Shown: in pieces, positions 44,583 to 53,788 of the stretch
Numbering within the stretch: the stretch's first letter is position 1
Layout of the letters: each line of letters opens with the position of its first letter
Assembly: GCF_002100145.1 (NCBI RefSeq)
Contig: NZ_JXQD01000018.1
Location: 248,001 to 312,000, forward strand
Length of the DNA stretch: 64,000 nucleotides
Direction: 5' to 3'
Source of the DNA: Vibrio sp. qd031
Lineage (GTDB): Bacteria > Pseudomonadota > Gammaproteobacteria > Enterobacterales > Vibrionaceae
The notes under the pieces: model-generated
What the model saw: only the letters and a program-made list of their open reading frames with translations
What the model was told of the DNA's origin: nothing
Database searches by the model: none
Made by a program: the position numbers and the translations under genes

Positions 44583-45626
44583 CTACACAAACAGGTGACA
44601 GCGGGTAAAGTGTCCCGGTTCTATTTCAACAGGCTCTGGTAATGTTTCACTGCATTGTGGTTTTGCTTGAGGGCAACGAGCGGCATAAGGGCAACCCTTA
44701 TGTTTAGGCGACCACATCGGCGTTTCCATTGAACGATGGGTCGGCAACTTCTCGTGTATACTTCGGCTCGGATCGGGCACCGCCGCCAGCAAAAGCTGGG
44801 TATACGGATGTTGCGGGTTTTGCGTCACCGATTCCGTTGAACCCCACTCGACCATATGGCCGCAGTACAGCACCACAATGTCCTCCGCAAAATAACGTGC
44901 GGTGGCTATATCGTGTGTAATATACATGAAAGCCTTGCCCATTTCGTGCTTCATTTCGTTCATTAAATTAAGCACACCGATGCGTATCGACACATCCAAC
45001 ATCGACGTAGGTTCATCCGCCAATATCACCTTGGCACCTATCGCGAGGGTTTTCGCCAAGAAGACACGCTGACGTTGCCCGCCCGAGAGCTGATGTGGGA
45101 ACTTATCTAATACCTCTTTCGGTGGGGTAAGTCCTACCTTAGTTAAAATTTTAATCAGTTGATAATCCATCTCTTTGCCTGGCTTCATGCCATGATGGAT
45201 TTGCAAAGGTCGCATTAAATGGTAGCGAATGGTATGCAATGGATTTAAAGAGCTAAAGGGGTCTTGAAACACCATCTGCACTTCACGGCGGTACGCATCA
45301 AGCTCATCTGACTTAGTGATGTCGTCGATGTTCATACCGTAGTAATAGATCCCACCCTCAGTTGCCTTGTGGATTTTAGTGGCAATTTTTGCGCTGGTGC
45401 TTTTGCCGCAACCGGACTCACCCACCACCGCCAAACAGCGACCAGCACGCAGTTGAAAGTCTAAGCCATTGACGGCCCTTAAATACTCTTTAGGTCCAAA
45501 AACCGATTTGCCTTTCTTACGAAAATCGATGGTAAGACCCTTCGCCTCCAAAATCAGAGGGTACTGCTTATCAAACTCTTCTGCTGTCAACGTACTGGTT
45601 TCTTGGGCCATTGTGTGTGCGTTCAT
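44583..45626 (-). CDS. Oligosaccharide ABC transporter ATPase (OppF/DppF type)
   Basis: 347 residues: Walker A GESGCGKSTSA, signature LSGGQRQRV, Walker B VILADEPTSMLD, and the C-terminal oligopeptide/dipeptide extension with a Cys cluster (CPYAARCPQAKPQC) likely to bind an iron-sulfur cluster or metal. AGGAGG precedes the ATG; the gene starts one base before the previous stop. With the neighbouring ATPase it energises a Dpp-like uptake system, here probably for beta-glucan oligosaccharides. N-terminal residues 1-22 look non-conserved. Confidence 0.9.
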   Translation of the reverse strand: MNAHTMAQETSTLTAEEFDKQYPLILEAKGLTIDFRKKGKSVFGPKEYLRAVNGLDFQLRAGRCLAVVGESGCGKSTSAKIATKIHKATEGGIYYYGMNIDDITKSDELDAYRREVQMVFQDPFSSLNPLHTIRYHLMRPLQIHHGMKPGKEMDYQLIKILTKVGLTPPKEVLDKFPHQLSGGQRQRVFLAKTLAIGAKVILADEPTSMLDVSIRIGVLNLMNEMKHEMGKAFMYITHDIATARYFAEDIVVLYCGHMVEWGSTESVTQNPQHPYTQLLLAAVPDPSRSIHEKLPTHRSMETPMWSPKHKGCPYAARCPQAKPQCSETLPEPVEIEPGHFTRCHLFV

Positions 45627-46613
45627 TTAAGCCTCCTGCGCAACAGACTGAATTTCGAGGGGAGTGTGGCAAGCAACCCAGCGTTGCTCTCCACTGCTTT
45701 CTAGAATGGGTTTTGCTCTATGGCACACATCGCTAGCGTGGAAACAGCGCGGTGCAAAACGGCACCCTTGCGGCACATTATTAAGATCCAGCGGAGAGCC
45801 TGGGATCCCTTTCATCTCTTGTAATTCACCATGCAAGGTTGGGAATGAATCCCCTAAGCCGTATGCGTAAGGGTGCATTGGCTGACTCAATATTTCTTTT
45901 GAAGGTGCAAGCTCAACCAATTGGCCTGAGTACATGATGCCGATTCGGTCACACAACTCGACCATCAAGCTGAGATCGTGGGTGATAAACAAAATGGAAA
46001 AACCAAACTCTTCCTTAAGTTGATAAACCTTCTGTAAGATTTCTCGTTGCACCACGACATCGAGTGCGGTGGTAGGCTCGTCCATGATCAATAAGCGAGG
46101 TTTAAGCGCTAACGCCATTGCGATCACCACGCGCTGACGCATACCGCCAGAAAACTGGTGCGGATAATCAAATAATCGTTCGGTCGGGATGTCGACGATT
46201 CGCAGCAGGTCTTTGGCTTTTTCTATCGACTCTTCGCGGGTTTTCACCACGTTGTGAGCATCAAAAATATCCCAAAACTGGTACTCGATGGTTTTGACTG
46301 GGTTCAAACAGTTCATGGCGCTTTGAAACACCATCGACGTGTCTTTCCAGCGAAAGTCTCGCAGTTCCTCGTCGCTCATTTTCAGTACATCACGGCCATC
46401 ACACAGTATTTCACCATCGGAGATCAATGCAGGCGGACGGTGCAAGCGCATTAAGGCGTAAGCAATGGTGGATTTACCACAACCAGACTCCCCTGCCAGT
46501 CCCAAAATTTCTCCTTCACCAATATGAAAGCTGACGTCATTGACCGCGCGAACTTTACCTTCAAAGGTGACGTAATCAACACTCAAGTTTTTTACTTCTA
46601 TCAGTTTTTTCAT
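45627..46613 (-). CDS. Oligosaccharide ABC transporter ATPase (OppD/DppD type)
   Basis: 328 residues with GESGCGKSTIA (Walker A), FSGGMRQRVVIAMAL (signature) and LLIMDEPTTALDV (Walker B), plus a C-terminal OppD extension (CRFAPRCFHASDVC). The ATG at 46613 overlaps the upstream stop (TGATG), indicating translational coupling with the permease gene. It pairs with the ATPase downstream. Confidence 0.9.
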   Translation of the reverse strand: MKKLIEVKNLSVDYVTFEGKVRAVNDVSFHIGEGEILGLAGESGCGKSTIAYALMRLHRPPALISDGEILCDGRDVLKMSDEELRDFRWKDTSMVFQSAMNCLNPVKTIEYQFWDIFDAHNVVKTREESIEKAKDLLRIVDIPTERLFDYPHQFSGGMRQRVVIAMALALKPRLLIMDEPTTALDVVVQREILQKVYQLKEEFGFSILFITHDLSLMVELCDRIGIMYSGQLVELAPSKEILSQPMHPYAYGLGDSFPTLHGELQEMKGIPGSPLDLNNVPQGCRFAPRCFHASDVCHRAKPILESSGEQRWVACHTPLEIQSVAQEA

Positions 46614-47545
46614 CACGCTTGCTCCGCAGTTTTCGGTTGTTCAACAGCTGCTTGTTTAGCGGCTTTTTTCTCTTCACGACGGAATCGCTTCATAATGCGC
46701 TGCGCTTTTAATTTCGGGTTAGAGATTTCATCAATAGAGAAGTTAATCAGCGCCAGTCCAATGGCAACCGATGCAAGGGCTACACTTGGAGCAACAATCT
46801 CCCACCATGCGCCAATTCGGATCGCCGAAGTTTGGTCTGCGTTGTACAACATTCCGCCCCACGTCACACTGAGTGGATCGCCCAGTCCAATAAACTCCAA
46901 GGTCGCTTGAGTCATGATCGCGTAGATCACGGTGCCAATGAAACTAGACGCCAAAATAGACATCATGTTGGGCATTATTTCAGCAAACAACATGCGTTTT
47001 TTAGTCTCGCCCATTACCTCGGCCGCGTGCACAAAATCTCGGTTACGTATCGCAAGGGTTTGCGAACGGATAACCCGCGCGCCCCATGGCCATGATGTTG
47101 CACCGATAATAATCGCAATAACTAACGGCGAAACTTGGTCCAAAAATGCCGCCAATACCAACATAAGAGGCAAGCTTGGGATCACCATAACAAGGTTGGT
47201 AAATAGCGAAAGAATATTGTCGATGATGCCACCAAAGTACCCTGATGCCACACCCACAATCATCGCCATGAGGATCACAAAGGTGCCAGCAACAAAACCC
47301 ACCATTAGTGAGATACGTCCGCCATAGAGTACCTGTGCCCACACGTCACGCCCCATACGAGTTGTGCCTAAAAGATGTTCTGCACCTGGCGCTTGATGGG
47401 GACGACCCACACGTGCCGCCGCCGCATATTCGGTAAGCAATGGTGCAAATAAGCACAACAAGCAGACAGTCATTACAATCGCAATCCCAAAGAACGCTTT
47501 AGGGTTATCGAGGAAAAACTGTTTTAGTAGTTTTAAAGAATTCAT
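46613..47545 (-). CDS. Oligosaccharide ABC transporter permease (OppC/DppC type)
   Basis: 310 residues and about six membrane spans, with the inner-membrane DppC family features (AGAEHLLGTTRMGRDVWAQVLYGGRISL, EMMP-type EAA loop in ATSWPWGARVIRSQTLAIRNRDFVHAAEVMGETKKR). Its C-terminal 30 residues are basic and Lys/Ala-rich, longer than usual. It forms a heterodimer with the neighbouring DppB-type permease. Confidence 0.88.
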   Translation of the reverse strand: MNSLKLLKQFFLDNPKAFFGIAIVMTVCLLCLFAPLLTEYAAAARVGRPHQAPGAEHLLGTTRMGRDVWAQVLYGGRISLMVGFVAGTFVILMAMIVGVASGYFGGIIDNILSLFTNLVMVIPSLPLMLVLAAFLDQVSPLVIAIIIGATSWPWGARVIRSQTLAIRNRDFVHAAEVMGETKKRMLFAEIMPNMMSILASSFIGTVIYAIMTQATLEFIGLGDPLSVTWGGMLYNADQTSAIRIGAWWEIVAPSVALASVAIGLALINFSIDEISNPKLKAQRIMKRFRREEKKAAKQAAVEQPKTAEQA

Positions 47546-47560
47546 ATCGTTTCTCCACTA

Positions 47561-48550
47561 TTAATCAAGCTGCGTGCGCAGACGTGGGTCAAGCACAAAC
47601 AGTAAGCAATCGGCAATAAAGTTAGCTCCAAGCACCATGATGGTCATGATCAATAGGTAACCTTGGATGAGTGGGTAGTCACGAGCCAACATAGCTTGGA
47701 ACATCACCTGACCTAAGCCAGGATAGTTAAAGATGATTTCGATGATCAGTGAGCCACCAAAAATGGCACCTACTGACATCGCAAACGACGTGATCATTGG
47801 CAAAATGGCGTTACGTGCACCATACTGCAGCATCACTTTTTCGTCTTTTACACCTTTGGCCCAACCCATTACGATGAAGTCTTCACCTAACTGGTTAATC
47901 ATGTTTGAACGCATACCCATTACGTTACCCATACCGAGAGCGACCATACACATCAGTGGAAGCACTAAGTGGTAAGCAACGCTGCCGACAAATTCTGCAC
48001 TCATTGACGGGTCAAGCGAGGGATTGTAAGCATAAGCGGTTGGGAACCAACCAAGATTGGACGCAAACAAAAAGTACATCGCCAGCGCCATAACCACTGA
48101 TGGAATCGACGACACAACAACAGACCCCACGGTAATGATTGAATCGGTCCAAGTACCGCGTTTCCATGCGACATAAATGCCAAGCAAAGTGGTAAGAGTG
48201 TACGACACCAACAGGTAAGATCCGACCAATAGCAATGTCCACAACATGCCACGGCCAAGTACATCAAATACTGGTTGGAAGAAGCGAGTCGACATACCCC
48301 ATTCGCCGCGCATAATACTGTGTAAATAGTGGAAGAACTGCTCCCAAAGAGGGGTACTTGATGAGTAGCCATACAAAGCTTCAAGTGCCGCAATAGTTTC
48401 TGGTGTGATTTGGCCGCCGTTCATTGCCAAACGGCCTAAAAACGACTGGATGGGATCGCCTGGCATCACCCTGGGTAGGAAAAAGTTGATCGTCACTGCC
48501 GCAATAAAGGCGAGCACGTAAAACCCAAAACGGCTCAATATAAATTTCAT
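47561..48550 (-). CDS. Oligosaccharide ABC transporter permease (OppB/DppB type)
   Basis: About 329 residues and six membrane spans of the DppB family (LPRVMPGDPIQSFLGRL near the N-terminus; RSNMINQLGEDFIVMGWAKGVKDEKVMLQYGARNAILPMITS as the EAA loop). GGGG before the ATG at 48550 supports this start over a GTG at 48556. It follows the binding-protein gene after a stable hairpin. Confidence 0.9.
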   Translation of the reverse strand: MKFILSRFGFYVLAFIAAVTINFFLPRVMPGDPIQSFLGRLAMNGGQITPETIAALEALYGYSSSTPLWEQFFHYLHSIMRGEWGMSTRFFQPVFDVLGRGMLWTLLLVGSYLLVSYTLTTLLGIYVAWKRGTWTDSIITVGSVVVSSIPSVVMALAMYFLFASNLGWFPTAYAYNPSLDPSMSAEFVGSVAYHLVLPLMCMVALGMGNVMGMRSNMINQLGEDFIVMGWAKGVKDEKVMLQYGARNAILPMITSFAMSVGAIFGGSLIIEIIFNYPGLGQVMFQAMLARDYPLIQGYLLIMTIMVLGANFIADCLLFVLDPRLRTQLD

Positions 48551-48635
48551 AGACACGCCCCGTGTAGCGCTGGTTGCGCTTACCTAAAGTAATCTATCGC
48601 AAAAGCGAAAAATGAATGGGTAAAAAAATAGAAAG

Positions 48636-48655
48636 GCCGGCGGTTTCCCGCCGGC
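48636..48655. promoter_or_regulatory. Strong intercistronic hairpin between the SBP and permease genes
   Basis: An 8-bp GC-rich stem (GCCGGCGG/CCGCCGGC, 4-nt loop) immediately 3' to the binding-protein stop, followed by a T-rich run on the minus strand. It would protect the binding-protein mRNA and reduce read-through into the permeases, giving the usual excess of binding protein. Confidence 0.7.
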
Positions 48656-48667
48656 TGAGTGTGGTTT

Positions 48668-50320
48668 TTATCTTGGCTCTAGGTTGTTTACGTGGATGAT
48701 GCGGCTCATGCCATCCCATGGTGCAGGGTGCACAAATGGGTTGTCTGCATTAGCAAATCCAGTAAAGCGAGCGTCGTTGTACTCGTACCATACACCGTTG
48801 TAGTACAGTGGAATTTGAACGACGTTGTCTGCAAAGTAACGCTCAATCTTACTGGCATACATTTTCTGCTCGGCTTCATCTTGGGTTAAGCCTAAGTCTG
48901 CAATCCACTTGTCGATGTCACCACTTTTGTAGTTACTCGCGGTTGTTGACCACCACATGTTGGTCTTCGCGTAGCGAGAGTGCATTGTATAGTCGTAGAA
49001 TTTCCACATAGACGATTGCAACGAGTTACCACCAAACTGCATGTCAAAGTTTCCACTTTCCCAGTTCGACGAGTAAGCATTTACCTCTGGAGTGACGATG
49101 GTTGCGTTAATGCCCGCCATTCGCATGCCTTCTACAGCAATTGAGGTGTTATTCACCCAATCACTCCAGCCACTTGGTACTTGCACCTTAAAGGTCAACT
49201 TCTGTCCGCTTGGCGTTTCTACAAAGCCGTCACCGTTGGTGTCTTTAAAGCCACCTTTAGCCAACAGCTCTTTTGCAGCAGCAACGTCATAGCGGTTTAA
49301 AGCACCCCATGCTTTGTCGGCTTGCGCATCACGCCAACGCCACTGACTGGTTGGCAGCCCCGTGGCTGGGTTATCGCCGCTTACGTAACCGTAAGCACCA
49401 ATCATCATCATCGCTTCACGGTCCATAGACAAGCTAACCGCTTTACGGAAGTCGATATCCGCAAACGCTTCTTTCGCTGCTTCATTCTCGGTTTCGTAGT
49501 TAAACGTTAGACGTACACCATCGCTTGATGGGAACCAGTATTTGTTGTTTGGATCCTTAGCAACAAAAGTACGATCGATGTCTGGTACAAAAATACCGGC
49601 CCAGTCGAACTCGCCTTTTGACATCATTTCTAATGCTGCGTCGTTGCTTGAGATTTGCGGGAACTCGACACAGTTCACTTTAAGGTCGGTGTTCCAGTAG
49701 TGCGGGTTTTTACACAGTACGTACACTTGAGGTGTAAAGCGTTGCACTTCGGTAAACGGGCCCGTTGCTACAGGGTTTGGATTGGTTTGCGCTGCTGGGT
49801 TGTCGATGCTTTCCCAGATGTGTTTTGGAATGATCTTGGTCGACTCACCAATTACGTCTTGCGCCGCAAAAGCGTTAGCGGTATTGAGTTCAATAGAGAC
49901 CGTATAGTCGTCAATCTTCTTGATCTCTTTAACTTTTGACGATAGACCGCCATTGTCAATCTCTGGGTGGCTGCGAGGGTAGTTGAACGTAAACACAACG
50001 TCGTCAGCCGTAAAGTCTTCACCGTCCGACCATTTCACGCCTTCACGCAGTTTCACGGTGAGGGTTTTTAAATCCTCACTCAGTTCAAAACTGGTGCCTA
50101 ACCAAGAGTGTACTTTTGAATCGTCTAGCAGATCGAAAACAAATAAAGTTTCATACGAGAAGTTATGACGACCACCGATAAACGGGTTGAAGTTTCTTAC
50201 CCAGCCGGTCGAAAACTCATCAAGAACGCGAAGATTTGGCATGTTGTCAGCATCAGCATGCACAGGTAGAGCGGTTGCAGCAGACACAGCCGCTGCGATT
50301 AGTAGAGTACGTTTTATCAT
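48668..50320 (-). CDS. Periplasmic oligosaccharide-binding protein (SBP_bac_5)
   Basis: 550 residues with a signal peptide (TLLIAAAVSAATALPVHA) and an OppA/DppA-like family-5 fold (GTSFELSEDLKTLTVKLREGVKWSDGEDFTADDVVFTF is the family signature). It has 2 Cys residues and is rich in Trp and Asn, as in carbohydrate-binding members (cellobiose or xylo-oligosaccharide binders of thermophiles and Vibrio). It captures beta-linked oligosaccharides in the periplasm. It is the first transporter gene of the operon, with a palindrome 26 bp before its ATG. Confidence 0.88.
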   Translation of the reverse strand: MIKRTLLIAAAVSAATALPVHADADNMPNLRVLDEFSTGWVRNFNPFIGGRHNFSYETLFVFDLLDDSKVHSWLGTSFELSEDLKTLTVKLREGVKWSDGEDFTADDVVFTFNYPRSHPEIDNGGLSSKVKEIKKIDDYTVSIELNTANAFAAQDVIGESTKIIPKHIWESIDNPAAQTNPNPVATGPFTEVQRFTPQVYVLCKNPHYWNTDLKVNCVEFPQISSNDAALEMMSKGEFDWAGIFVPDIDRTFVAKDPNNKYWFPSSDGVRLTFNYETENEAAKEAFADIDFRKAVSLSMDREAMMMIGAYGYVSGDNPATGLPTSQWRWRDAQADKAWGALNRYDVAAAKELLAKGGFKDTNGDGFVETPSGQKLTFKVQVPSGWSDWVNNTSIAVEGMRMAGINATIVTPEVNAYSSNWESGNFDMQFGGNSLQSSMWKFYDYTMHSRYAKTNMWWSTTASNYKSGDIDKWIADLGLTQDEAEQKMYASKIERYFADNVVQIPLYYNGVWYEYNDARFTGFANADNPFVHPAPWDGMSRIIHVNNLEPR

Positions 50321-50345
50321 TATATATCCTTATTAAACAATGCGA

Positions 50346-50355
50346 TACTCGAGTA
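50346..50355. promoter_or_regulatory. Candidate LacI-family operator TACTCGAGTA
   Basis: A perfect 10-bp palindrome with a central CpG, the hallmark of LacI-type operators, 26 bp before the binding-protein ATG. The LacI gene lies immediately upstream in the same direction. Short palindromes arise by chance, so the call is weak. Confidence 0.35.
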
Positions 50356-50488
50356 ATACACTGTTATCGAGAGTGGCATTTTTCTTTCTTACGCGAATTG
50401 TTCACAAGGATACTATCGAGGGTATGATCGGCTCAGTGTGACGCTGCTCCCAAGCCGAATCGGATCAATGAGGTTATTGTTTGAAACT

Positions 50489-50516
50489 CAGCAAACGCCC
50501 ACAAAATCGTTTGCTG
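50489..50516 (-). terminator. Hairpin after the LacI gene
   Basis: CAGCAAACG arm with its complement across 10 nt, starting at the base after the LacI stop (50517). A short TTT follows on the minus strand. It is a probable weak terminator or attenuator between LacI and the transporter operon. Confidence 0.5.
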
Positions 50517-51581
50517 TCATGAAACTTTTGGACGTTGAAGGTTTTTCAAACGCCTGTTTGCACTGCTCGACCATGAAACTTCGTTTAAATCTCTAGTGCT
50601 TTCTCGTTCGATAAAACTCACCGCTGGCACTTCATAGTTGGCGTCATTTCCACCTATGATATCCAAAATATAATTTATCGCTAACTCACCAATTTCAAAG
50701 AACGGTTGGCGAATGGTAGTGAGGCGTGGAATGTAGTAGTCCGCCATCTGAACATCATCAAAACCGACCACTGAGACGTCTTTCGGCACTTCTATTCCCA
50801 TTTGATGGAGCGCCTGTATTGACCCAAACGCGCAAAGATCATTGGCCACAAACATCGCGGTGACATCTGGGCGCTTTTTCTTGATCGCTTGGGCTTGCCA
50901 GAATCCACCATATTGATCGTAGTGCCCATCACCAACCAATTCAGGGTCGTAGGCAATTCCGGCACTTTTAAGCGCGCGTTTATACCCTGCCAGACGCTGT
51001 CGAGAATCCAAGTTTCGCTGTGGCCCGCATACATGGGCTATCTTTCTATGCCCCCTTTGAATCAAATGGTTAGTTGCCAAATAACCGCCTAATTCGTTGT
51101 CAATATTGAGCACAGGAATGTCCCCTGACTCTCCATCGCGAGACATAAACAGCACTGGAATTGAGCCGCAAATCTGTTTCACTTCAACAGAGGATAAAAA
51201 GCCGCCCAATACGATTATCCCGTCCACTTTTCGCTGAACGTAATCTTGCAGCTCCATCCGTTCGCGCTCCAGTTTCCACTGGGTTGTTTCTACGATGAGA
51301 TCATAACTGTGGCAGTGCATTCGACTCGACATACCTTCAAGAATGGTACTCACCCACGAGGTGTCGTATGAAGGAGCAACCACCCCGATTAACATGTTTC
51401 GCTTCGTTGAGGGTTGGTTTTTGCGTTTTCGCGGCCGGAAACCCAACTCAAAAATGGCGGTTTCGATGGCATCGACTTTTTTCTTGGTGATAAAGGAAGT
51501 TCGATTGAGATAACGAGACACGGTTGCTGGAGAGACGCTCGCGTGTTTAGCAACGTCGTAGATAGTGGCTTTTTTGTGCAT
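50517..51581 (-). CDS. LacI family regulator of the beta-glucan operon
   Basis: 354 residues. The N-terminal LacI helix-turn-helix (ATIYDVAKHASVSPATVSRYLNRTSFITKKKVDAIETAI) includes the hinge helix, then a periplasmic-binding-type effector domain (YDLIVETTQW, VCGPQRNLDSRQRL, VAGFD-type FVANDLCAFGS). The ATG at 51581 gives the canonical start directly before the helix; the frame to 51626 is longer but unsupported. It lies directly upstream of the ABC genes on the same strand and probably represses them until a disaccharide such as cellobiose binds. Confidence 0.88.
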   Translation of the reverse strand: MHKKATIYDVAKHASVSPATVSRYLNRTSFITKKKVDAIETAIFELGFRPRKRKNQPSTKRNMLIGVVAPSYDTSWVSTILEGMSSRMHCHSYDLIVETTQWKLERERMELQDYVQRKVDGIIVLGGFLSSVEVKQICGSIPVLFMSRDGESGDIPVLNIDNELGGYLATNHLIQRGHRKIAHVCGPQRNLDSRQRLAGYKRALKSAGIAYDPELVGDGHYDQYGGFWQAQAIKKKRPDVTAMFVANDLCAFGSIQALHQMGIEVPKDVSVVGFDDVQMADYYIPRLTTIRQPFFEIGELAINYILDIIGGNDANYEVPAVSFIERESTRDLNEVSWSSSANRRLKNLQRPKVS

Positions 51582-52024
51582 AATGCGCCCATTGAAAATT
51601 AGCCGAGACAGCTCACAATCGACCACAATTGACGCCGACTCTCAAGCGCCAACCGTCAAAATTGCTGTAACGTCTACAAAAATCGTGAAAGCAACTATTT
51701 GAAACACATTTGCCATATCCTAGTCGCTACATCATTGTGCGGCATTGATGGTATGTATCCAGCAATTACTGTTTTACAAAACGGACTACTGACCCAAACG
51801 ACGGCACCCGTTTTGGCACTGTCCACATCAACTCTGAAACCTGCAAACAAGTACCAATGATCAACTAACTACTAATGTTCAACTTATCGGTTACCAAATC
51901 AATAATGCCTCCCCCGTGTTTACACGCAGGGGAGGCTTTTTAAACTGTGCTACTGCTCTGAGTTAAGTGAGCTTTGATGCGCAAAGCTCTCAATACGCAT
52001 CTAATTCAACGTTACCTGACGAAC
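51582..52024. other. Intergenic region between LacI and xylB
   Basis: About 440 bp without a credible gene. It presumably carries the LacI promoter; the only structure is the hairpin at 51906. Confidence 0.35.
51906..51942. terminator. Hairpin in the xylB-LacI spacer
   Basis: TGCCTCCCC pairs with GGGGAGGC across about 14 nt, with a T-run on the plus strand (CTTTTTA) and AT-rich sequence on the minus side. It could terminate xylB transcription or read-through in either direction. Confidence 0.6.
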
Positions 52025-53476
52025 TTAAAACACACTTTTAAGTTGCTGATATAACGTTTGGTAAACTTCACGCTTCGGCTGATAAAGGGTTGCCTGGGTT
52101 ACATCTGGCAGATGCGTTTGTACAACTGCAGGCTCTGGGCAGACGTCGCTGATGGTCATTTGAGGGTTGGTTCCCAAAATGGCCAGCCTTGCCGCGCCAA
52201 GCGCAGGTCCCACATCGCCCCCTTCACGGAACACCACTTTCATTCCAAAAATGTCCGCAAGCATTTGACGCCAATACGCACTGCGAGCACCGCCACCAAT
52301 CAATGAAATCTCTTCTGGCACAAGGTCTGTTGCATGGAGTGCATCCAAACCATCGGCAAAGGCAAAGCCTACTCCTTCCATCACGGCTTGAACCAGGTCA
52401 AACTTAGTCGTCGAGTGAGTCATGCCAAAGAAAACCCCTTTTGCATTTGGATCGTTGTGTGGCGTTCTTTCGCCGGACAAGTAAGGTAAGAAGATCACCT
52501 TCGAGTCAGGAGAGTGGTTCGCTTCAGTTTGCTTGAGCATTTCTCCTACGTCTTTAAATCCTGTCAACGAAGCCACCCAATCTAAACAGGATGCGGCGCT
52601 GAGTACCACCGACATAGCGTGCCAAGTATTTGGAATGGCATGGCAAAAACTGTGCAATGCGGAGTCTGGATTTGCGATAAAGCCATCGCTTACCGCGAAG
52701 TAGACACCCGAAGTACCTAGCGAGAGCATACCTTGCCCTGGGGATGTTATCCCAACACCAACAGCACCCGCTGCGTTGTCACCACCTCCGGCAATGATAG
52801 GTACACAATCCATTCCCCATTGGGTGGCTAACGCTTGACTCAAATGACCAGTGACCTCACTACCTTCGTACAGTTTTGGCATCTGCTCTAGCGTCAAACC
52901 GGTGGCTTCAAGAAGCTCTTCGTTCCATTGGCGAGTGCTAACGTCCATCCACAATGTGCCTGCAGCGTCGGACACATCGGAGGCAAAATCACCACTTAAC
53001 TTGTAGCGTAAGTAATCTTTTGGCAACAGCACCTTATCAATCTTAGAGAACACTTCTGGCTCGTGGTTTTTTACCCACTTCAGCTTAGGAGCGGTAAATC
53101 CGGGCATCATGATATTGCCGGTAATGTCGCGGCTCGTGGGCACGTCAGCTTCAAGCTCTGCACACTCTGCCGCGCAGCGACCATCGTTCCATAATATAGC
53201 CGGACGTAAAATGTCACCTTGAGCATCAAGCAAGGTTGCACCGTGCATTTGACCCGATAGACCCATGGCTTTCACTTCAGACAAAGCAACCTGTTTTCCT
53301 AATGACACTATCGCATCGCAAGTTGCTTGCCACCAGTCATTCGGTTTTTGCTCAGACCACAGCGGTTTCGGCCTTTGTACGGTTAACGACTCAGTGGCAC
53401 TGGCAAGCAACTCACCTTGGCTGCTTAACGCGATCACTTTCACGCCTGACGTTCCCAAATCTATACCCAAATACAT
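52025..53476 (-). CDS. xylB: Xylulokinase
   Basis: 483 residues of the FGGY kinase family: MYLGIDLGTSGVKVIAL at the start, GQMHGATLLD substrate segment (the GQMHG motif is typical of xylulokinase), the LWNDGRCAAEC region, and the C-terminal GGGARSAYWRQMLADIFG phosphate/nucleotide motif. It converts D-xylulose to xylulose 5-phosphate with ATP. GGAGGG precedes the ATG at 53476, so the 15 upstream codons (to 53521) are leader. No xylose isomerase gene (xylA) is in the window. It is divergent from xylR. Confidence 0.92.
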   Translation of the reverse strand: MYLGIDLGTSGVKVIALSSQGELLASATESLTVQRPKPLWSEQKPNDWWQATCDAIVSLGKQVALSEVKAMGLSGQMHGATLLDAQGDILRPAILWNDGRCAAECAELEADVPTSRDITGNIMMPGFTAPKLKWVKNHEPEVFSKIDKVLLPKDYLRYKLSGDFASDVSDAAGTLWMDVSTRQWNEELLEATGLTLEQMPKLYEGSEVTGHLSQALATQWGMDCVPIIAGGGDNAAGAVGVGITSPGQGMLSLGTSGVYFAVSDGFIANPDSALHSFCHAIPNTWHAMSVVLSAASCLDWVASLTGFKDVGEMLKQTEANHSPDSKVIFLPYLSGERTPHNDPNAKGVFFGMTHSTTKFDLVQAVMEGVGFAFADGLDALHATDLVPEEISLIGGGARSAYWRQMLADIFGMKVVFREGGDVGPALGAARLAILGTNPQMTISDVCPEPAVVQTHLPDVTQATLYQPKREVYQTLYQQLKSVF

Positions 53477-53788
53477 ACTTCCCTCCAAACGAGATCTATT
53501 GCGGAATGACCCTTCGTTCACCGCATCATTAAACTCATCTTGGATTAGGGTTCTCTATTGCTCAATTACGTTTTTTGATAGCGCGATTCAGTGATTTAGT
53601 GACTGGGGCTTAGATCACACAACAAGTAGTCCCACCGAATATACAGTATGAAATACCTTAATCATTGAAAGGTTTACGTTTTTTAGTATTTGATTATGCA
53701 AATTTATTGGTTGCGGAAACGATCACAATGCGCGTAACGGCGGATTGCTAGACTGCAATTGTGTCCAGCCCACAACATAAGTATATAA
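53477..53788. promoter_or_regulatory. Divergent xylB-xylR promoter region
   Basis: A 312-bp spacer between divergent xylulokinase and XylR starts. It must hold both promoters and presumably XylR operators; I cannot identify a clear direct repeat or CRP palindrome by eye. Confidence 0.45.
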
